Shown here in pieces: positions 61,109 to 64,000 of a stretch of 64,000 nt of DNA. The notes beneath the pieces are model-generated. The model was not told the DNA's origin. It did no database searches and worked only from the letters and a program-made list of their open reading frames with translations. The position numbers and the translations under genes were made by a program. The DNA lies in contig CAYPPG010000014.1 of the NCBI GenBank assembly GCA_964412555.1, positions 62,001 to 126,000 of the forward strand. Direction: 5' to 3'. How positions within the stretch are numbered: the stretch's first letter is position 1; each line of letters opens with the position of its first letter. The stretch comes from CAYPPG01 sp964412555 (GTDB lineage: Bacteria; Hinthialibacterota; Hinthialibacteria; Hinthialibacterales; Hinthialibacteraceae).

Positions 61109-61948
61109 ATGACTAAAGAACGTCTGGATTTGTTGCTTTTAGAACGGGAGTTGACGGCAAACCGCGAAGAATCGCAGCGGTTGATCCGCGCCGGCAAAGT
61201 TCTGGTAAACGAAGTGGTAATCGATAAACCCGGTACAAAAATTTCGATTGAACAACCCATTCGAATCATCGAACGAGAAAGTCGTTACGTCAGCCGGGGC
61301 GGGTTGAAAATGGAAGAAGCACTCAACCGTTTCCAGGTGGACGTCAAGGGCAAGATAGCCGCCGATCTTGGTGCCTCCACAGGAGGTTTTACTGATTGTC
61401 TGTTGAAGCATGGGATCACAAAAGTTTATGCCATCGACGTCGGACATGGCCAATTGGATTATCGCCTTCAATGCGATGACCGTGTCATTGTCATGGACCG
61501 AACGAACTGCCGGTATCTTAAAGCAGAAGATTTAGGCGAGCGAGTCGATCTCATCACCGCTGATCTATCCTTCATTGGAGTCAAAACCGTTTTTCCTGCG
61601 ATGACTCGAATTGTACACGAAGTCGGATCAATGATCTTATTGATTAAACCGCAATTTGAAATTGGGAAAGGAAAAGTCGGGAAAAAAGGCATCGTAAAAC
61701 TTCGGGAAGACCACCGGGAAGTTCTTGAACAATGCCGCGATTTTTTTCATGAACACGGTTGGTGGATTCATGGACTTGCCCCATCGCCAATTCTCGGAAA
61801 AACCGGTAATATAGAGTTTCTGTTTTATTTAGCGAAAAGGGAAAATCCTCACGCTATGTACGACGAATTCATACAGACAGTCGTAGAGGAAGCACACCGG
61901 ATCAGGAAAGGGGGTGACCATGCCGAATCGAACCGATCCACCGATTAG
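61109..61948 (+). CDS. tlyA: TlyA-family rRNA 2'-O-methyltransferase
   Basis: 279 aa. An S4 RNA-binding domain (RLDLLLLERELTANREESQR, GKVLVNEVVIDKPGT) is followed by an FtsJ-like Rossmann domain: SRGGLKMEEAL, AADLGASTGGFTDCLLKHG, VYAIDVGHGQLDYRL, ITADLSFIG and LIKPQFEIGKGKVGKKGIV with the K-D-K-E tetrad. TlyA methylates C1409 of 16S and C1920 of 23S rRNA and is linked to capreomycin sensitivity. The next gene overlaps it by 29 bp, suggesting an operon with NAD kinase, a common pairing. Confidence 0.93.
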   Translation: MTKERLDLLLLERELTANREESQRLIRAGKVLVNEVVIDKPGTKISIEQPIRIIERESRYVSRGGLKMEEALNRFQVDVKGKIAADLGASTGGFTDCLLKHGITKVYAIDVGHGQLDYRLQCDDRVIVMDRTNCRYLKAEDLGERVDLITADLSFIGVKTVFPAMTRIVHEVGSMILLIKPQFEIGKGKVGKKGIVKLREDHREVLEQCRDFFHEHGWWIHGLAPSPILGKTGNIEFLFYLAKRENPHAMYDEFIQTVVEEAHRIRKGGDHAESNRSTD

Positions 61949-62810
61949 AAACGTTCTCATTCTTTATAATTCGGAAAAACCGAACGCTTTGCAAGCCGGT
62001 CAAAAGACCGAAACCATTTTGCAGGAAGCAGGATTTCATACTCAACTGGCAGAATACAAAAAACCGGAGAATCGAGATCCGAATTCCTATTTATCCATCA
62101 AGGACATCGCTCAAGGCTGCAATTTCATTATCGTATTAGGGGGAGACGGAACGATTCTTGGGGTAGCACGCGAGATGGCACAATCCCGATGCCCACTACT
62201 TGGTATCAATTTAGGCGGATTCGGCTTCCTGACGGCAAGCGCCGGACATGAATTGGATGAAGCATTGGAATGTTTAATCTCTGGGAACTACAACATCATC
62301 AACCGCTATTTCCTGAAAGCATGGATCATGAGACCTACTTCAAACGGTGAAGAAGAGGTCTTCTCTTCCCTAGCGCTCAACGAAGCCCTCGTCACTCTCA
62401 CCCAACCCGGCCGTTTGCTGGAACTCTGGCTTGGTGAAAATAGGGAACCCACCCTGGCTTATCGAGGTGATGGATTGATCATCGCCACTCCCACTGGCTC
62501 CACCGGCCATTCTCTATCCGCCGGAGGTCCCATTCTGGAACCGCACTTGGCGGCATTGATCGTCACACCGGTTTCACCTCACTCTCTCTTCAACCGCCCG
62601 ATGGTCATCGATGGGGAAAAAGAACTTTGTATCCAATTCAAAGAAACCGCCTCGGAACCGCTTTTGATCCTCGACGGTCAGATTCAATCCCCTCTTTACC
62701 CGACCGATCGCGTTCATATCCGCCGCTCCCGTCAAACCATCCCGACTATTTTTCTCCCCAATCGGTCATTCACCGGCGTGCTTCGATATAAATTCAATTT
62801 GGGCGAATAA
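61920..62810 (+). CDS. nadK: NAD kinase
   Basis: 296 aa from the ATG at 61920, which has AAAGGGGGT upstream. IIVLGGDGTILGVAREMAQS carries the conserved GGDGT motif, and LGINLGGFGFLTASAGHELD, ALNEALV and DGLIIATPTGSTGHSLSAGG complete the family. It phosphorylates NAD to NADP using ATP or polyphosphate. Length is normal. The gene overlaps tlyA by 29 bp. Confidence 0.94.
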   Translation: MPNRTDPPIRNVLILYNSEKPNALQAGQKTETILQEAGFHTQLAEYKKPENRDPNSYLSIKDIAQGCNFIIVLGGDGTILGVAREMAQSRCPLLGINLGGFGFLTASAGHELDEALECLISGNYNIINRYFLKAWIMRPTSNGEEEVFSSLALNEALVTLTQPGRLLELWLGENREPTLAYRGDGLIIATPTGSTGHSLSAGGPILEPHLAALIVTPVSPHSLFNRPMVIDGEKELCIQFKETASEPLLILDGQIQSPLYPTDRVHIRRSRQTIPTIFLPNRSFTGVLRYKFNLGE

Positions 62811-62900
62811 AATCGAACCGTTAGAAGAAGAATATACAGAAACATCCAATCAATGTATAATCAAGAAAGAATGTTTGTTCGTTCAAGAATAGGATTGATT

Positions 62901-63101
62901 ATGAAACCTTCGGTCTCGCACGATAGGAATGACGAAAGCATGGAAGCCAAAGTTCGTTGGTTCCAAAGTTTGACCATGGAAGAACGAATGGAATTGCTCT
63001 GCGAATACACGGAATTGGCGCTATCCATCAACCCACACCTTCCGGATCAAAAAGATGCTGAACCTGCTCACAGACGTGTTCAAATCCTTTCAAAAACATG
63101 A
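62901..63101 (+). CDS. Small partner of the following nucleotidyltransferase
   Basis: 66 aa from the ATG at 62901 (AGGATT upstream). A charged helical protein: MEAKVRWFQSLTMEERMELL and LCEYTELALSINPHLPDQKD. Small proteins with the -R-x-x-x-L-[ST]-x-E-E-R- pattern often precede nucleotidyltransferases of the AbiEii/DUF6036 group, suggesting an antitoxin or adaptor. The 47-bp overlap with the next gene supports co-expression. Confidence 0.55.
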   Translation: MKPSVSHDRNDESMEAKVRWFQSLTMEERMELLCEYTELALSINPHLPDQKDAEPAHRRVQILSKT

Positions 63102-63510
63102 TGTCAAATATGTGATCATCGGCGGGATCGCCTCTATTTTATACGGAGTTCCTAGAGCCACCTTCGATCTTGACATCCTAATTGAGACCAAAACGGATAA
63201 CGCCCGCCGTCTTCTCAATGCGCTTCATGAAGCAGGTTTCGGAACAGCTTCAATGACAACAGAACAAGATATTCTTGCGAACGATGTCACGATTTTTAAT
63301 GATAAAGTGCGAATCGATGTTCAAACTCATACGCCGGGATTGAATTTCAACGATGCCTGGAATCGAAAAAACGCTATGAATCACAAAGGGGCAAACTTCT
63401 ATATCCTTTCAAAAGAAGACTTAATTCTATCAAAGAAAGCCTGTGGAAGAGAAAAAGATTTGGAAGATGTGCGATGCTTAGAAATCTCAATCTCTATGGA
63501 AAATTATTAA
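63055..63510 (+). CDS. AbiEii/DUF6036-type nucleotidyltransferase
   Basis: 151 aa. KYVIIGGIASILYGVPRATF and DLDILIETKTDNARRLLNAL give the G-G-x(n)-G-x-x-R-x-T-x-D-x-D signature of the nucleotidyltransferase fold; FNDKVRIDVQTHTPGL supplies the third acidic residue. The C-terminal helices (ILSKEDLILSKKACGREKDL) match the family. Members act as toxins or tRNA modifiers in toxin-antitoxin and abortive-infection systems. Its stop overlaps hflK by TTAA. Confidence 0.8.
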   Translation: MLNLLTDVFKSFQKHDVKYVIIGGIASILYGVPRATFDLDILIETKTDNARRLLNALHEAGFGTASMTTEQDILANDVTIFNDKVRIDVQTHTPGLNFNDAWNRKNAMNHKGANFYILSKEDLILSKKACGREKDLEDVRCLEISISMENY

Positions 63511-63998
63511 TCCAATTTATTTTGTTCATCCATTCTTTCTTGCAAAAACTGTATCATATCGGATTGTTCCGGAAGAGGAAACGCGCCACTTGTCGGGAAT
63601 TTTTCATTTGTTTCATTTCCGGATGCAGGATAGAATTTTCGTTTTTGTAAAAACACATGTATCGGAACTGTCGAACCACCCGGCGAACGAACCAACACGT
63701 GTTTTTTCAATCGAGGTAGGATTTTCTCCATCGTTTCCCGATACAAACGTATTTTTATCGACTCTGAAGCATTTTGAATTTCAGGTAACAAAGCAAGAAA
63801 TTTCTCGGCATCCCCTTTCGCTTGGGCGATGCGCAGACTACGCTGGGAATCGGCTTTCGCGAGTATCGTTTCCGCTTTCCCCCGCGCTTGCGGTAACACT
63901 TCTTCCATTTCGACTCGCGCTTGAGTGATCAAACGGGAGCGGTCCTGACGCGCATCGGTAACTTCTTGGAACGCTTCCCTCACTTCCTCAGGTGGTTC
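63507..63998 (-). CDS. hflK: HflK-like SPFH/band 7 protein, 5' part outside the window
   Basis: 163 codons are visible, running off the right edge. EPPEEVREAFQEVTDARQDR is the conserved P-P-x-x-V-x-x-A-F-x-x-V of HflK, followed by the coiled-coil part (RLITQARVEMEEVLPQARGK, AQAKGDAEKFLALLP) and the ETMEKILPRLKKHVLV stretch. HflK with HflC controls the FtsH membrane protease. The ~50-residue tail after VLV is not conserved, with FLQERMDEQN at the end. Any hflC would lie to the left in transcription direction, but the next gene to the left is a nucleotidyltransferase on the other strand. Confidence 0.85.
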   Translation of the reverse strand, partial: EPPEEVREAFQEVTDARQDRSRLITQARVEMEEVLPQARGKAETILAKADSQRSLRIAQAKGDAEKFLALLPEIQNASESIKIRLYRETMEKILPRLKKHVLVRSPGGSTVPIHVFLQKRKFYPASGNETNEKFPTSGAFPLPEQSDMIQFLQERMDEQNKLD

Positions 63999-64000
63999 AA

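Noticed and set aside
1..64000. CRISPR arrays, tRNA and rRNA genes, IS elements or prophage
   Set aside because: No regularly spaced repeats, cloverleaf signatures, transposase or phage structural motifs were recognised on reading both strands.

Overview
The window comes from an uncultured, free-living, probably Gram-negative bacterium of intermediate GC. Supporting evidence is Tat and Sec signals, type IV prepilins, an HflK-type SPFH protein and ComEC. The secretome is heavy: GH172 and GH101/GH129-like hydrolases, a ceramidase-like enzyme, CotH/lamin-tail and CBM9-like proteins, and a Tat-exported Gfo/Idh oxidoreductase. Prepilins with the same N-terminus and the short intergenic hairpin repeats suit polymer-degrading candidate phyla (Sumerlaeota, Hinthialibacterota, Poribacteria, Hydrogenedentota, Planctomycetes relatives). 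I cannot fix the phylum from sequence reading alone. No tRNA, rRNA, IS element, prophage or CRISPR array was recognised.

Layout. 1-10.8 kb: end of a GH172 enzyme, a GPP34 protein, a secreted CBM9-like protein, an AT-rich three-gene NTPase operon on the minus strand, a GH101/129-like enzyme, and a prepilin followed by a secreted beta-propeller. 11-20 kb: an orphan 482-aa protein, a beta-CASP nuclease, a solitary AsnC ligand-binding protein, and two large convergent secreted proteins that share a repeat module. 20-29 kb: a signalling and transport locus with a STAS fusion protein, an ABC permease fused to two substrate-binding domains, its ATPase, an NMT1-type binding protein, a Cache-HAMP-PP2C phosphatase and a STAS antagonist. 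29-37.6 kb: a nucleotidyltransferase, a prepilin, a voltage-sensor channel with an atypical pore plus an RCK partner, ParB, an abundant-looking surface protein, and a glycosyltransferase/radical SAM pair. 37.8-48.4 kb: ComEC, TrpB2, a LarA-like protein, HicB, YjbQ, a disordered protein, a second prepilin/propeller pair and a second CBM9-like protein. 48.6-50.7 kb: an intact DNA methyltransferase followed by three truncated genes, including a BglII-like endonuclease remnant. 50.7-64 kb: ceramidase-like enzyme, oxidoreductase, MobB-MobA fusion, AbrB/PIN pair, a glycosyltransferase operon with an unusual NtrC-like regulator, TlyA, NAD kinase, a nucleotidyltransferase pair and a partial HflK.

The main discovery candidate is a short C-terminal signature, V-x2-[WY]-x-[IL]-Y ending exactly at the stop codon. 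It occurs in six otherwise unrelated proteins that all carry signal peptides (genes at 1731, 9404, 14576, 17146, 46184 and 47471). It matches no sorting signal I know (PEP-CTERM, LPXTG, T9SS CTD, GlyGly-CTERM, BAM beta-signal) and may mark a new secretion or surface-anchoring system. Secondary candidates are the AT-rich NTPase operon, the permease-SBP-SBP fusion next to partner-switch proteins, the channel without a TVGYG filter, and the NtrC-like regulator without GAFTGA.
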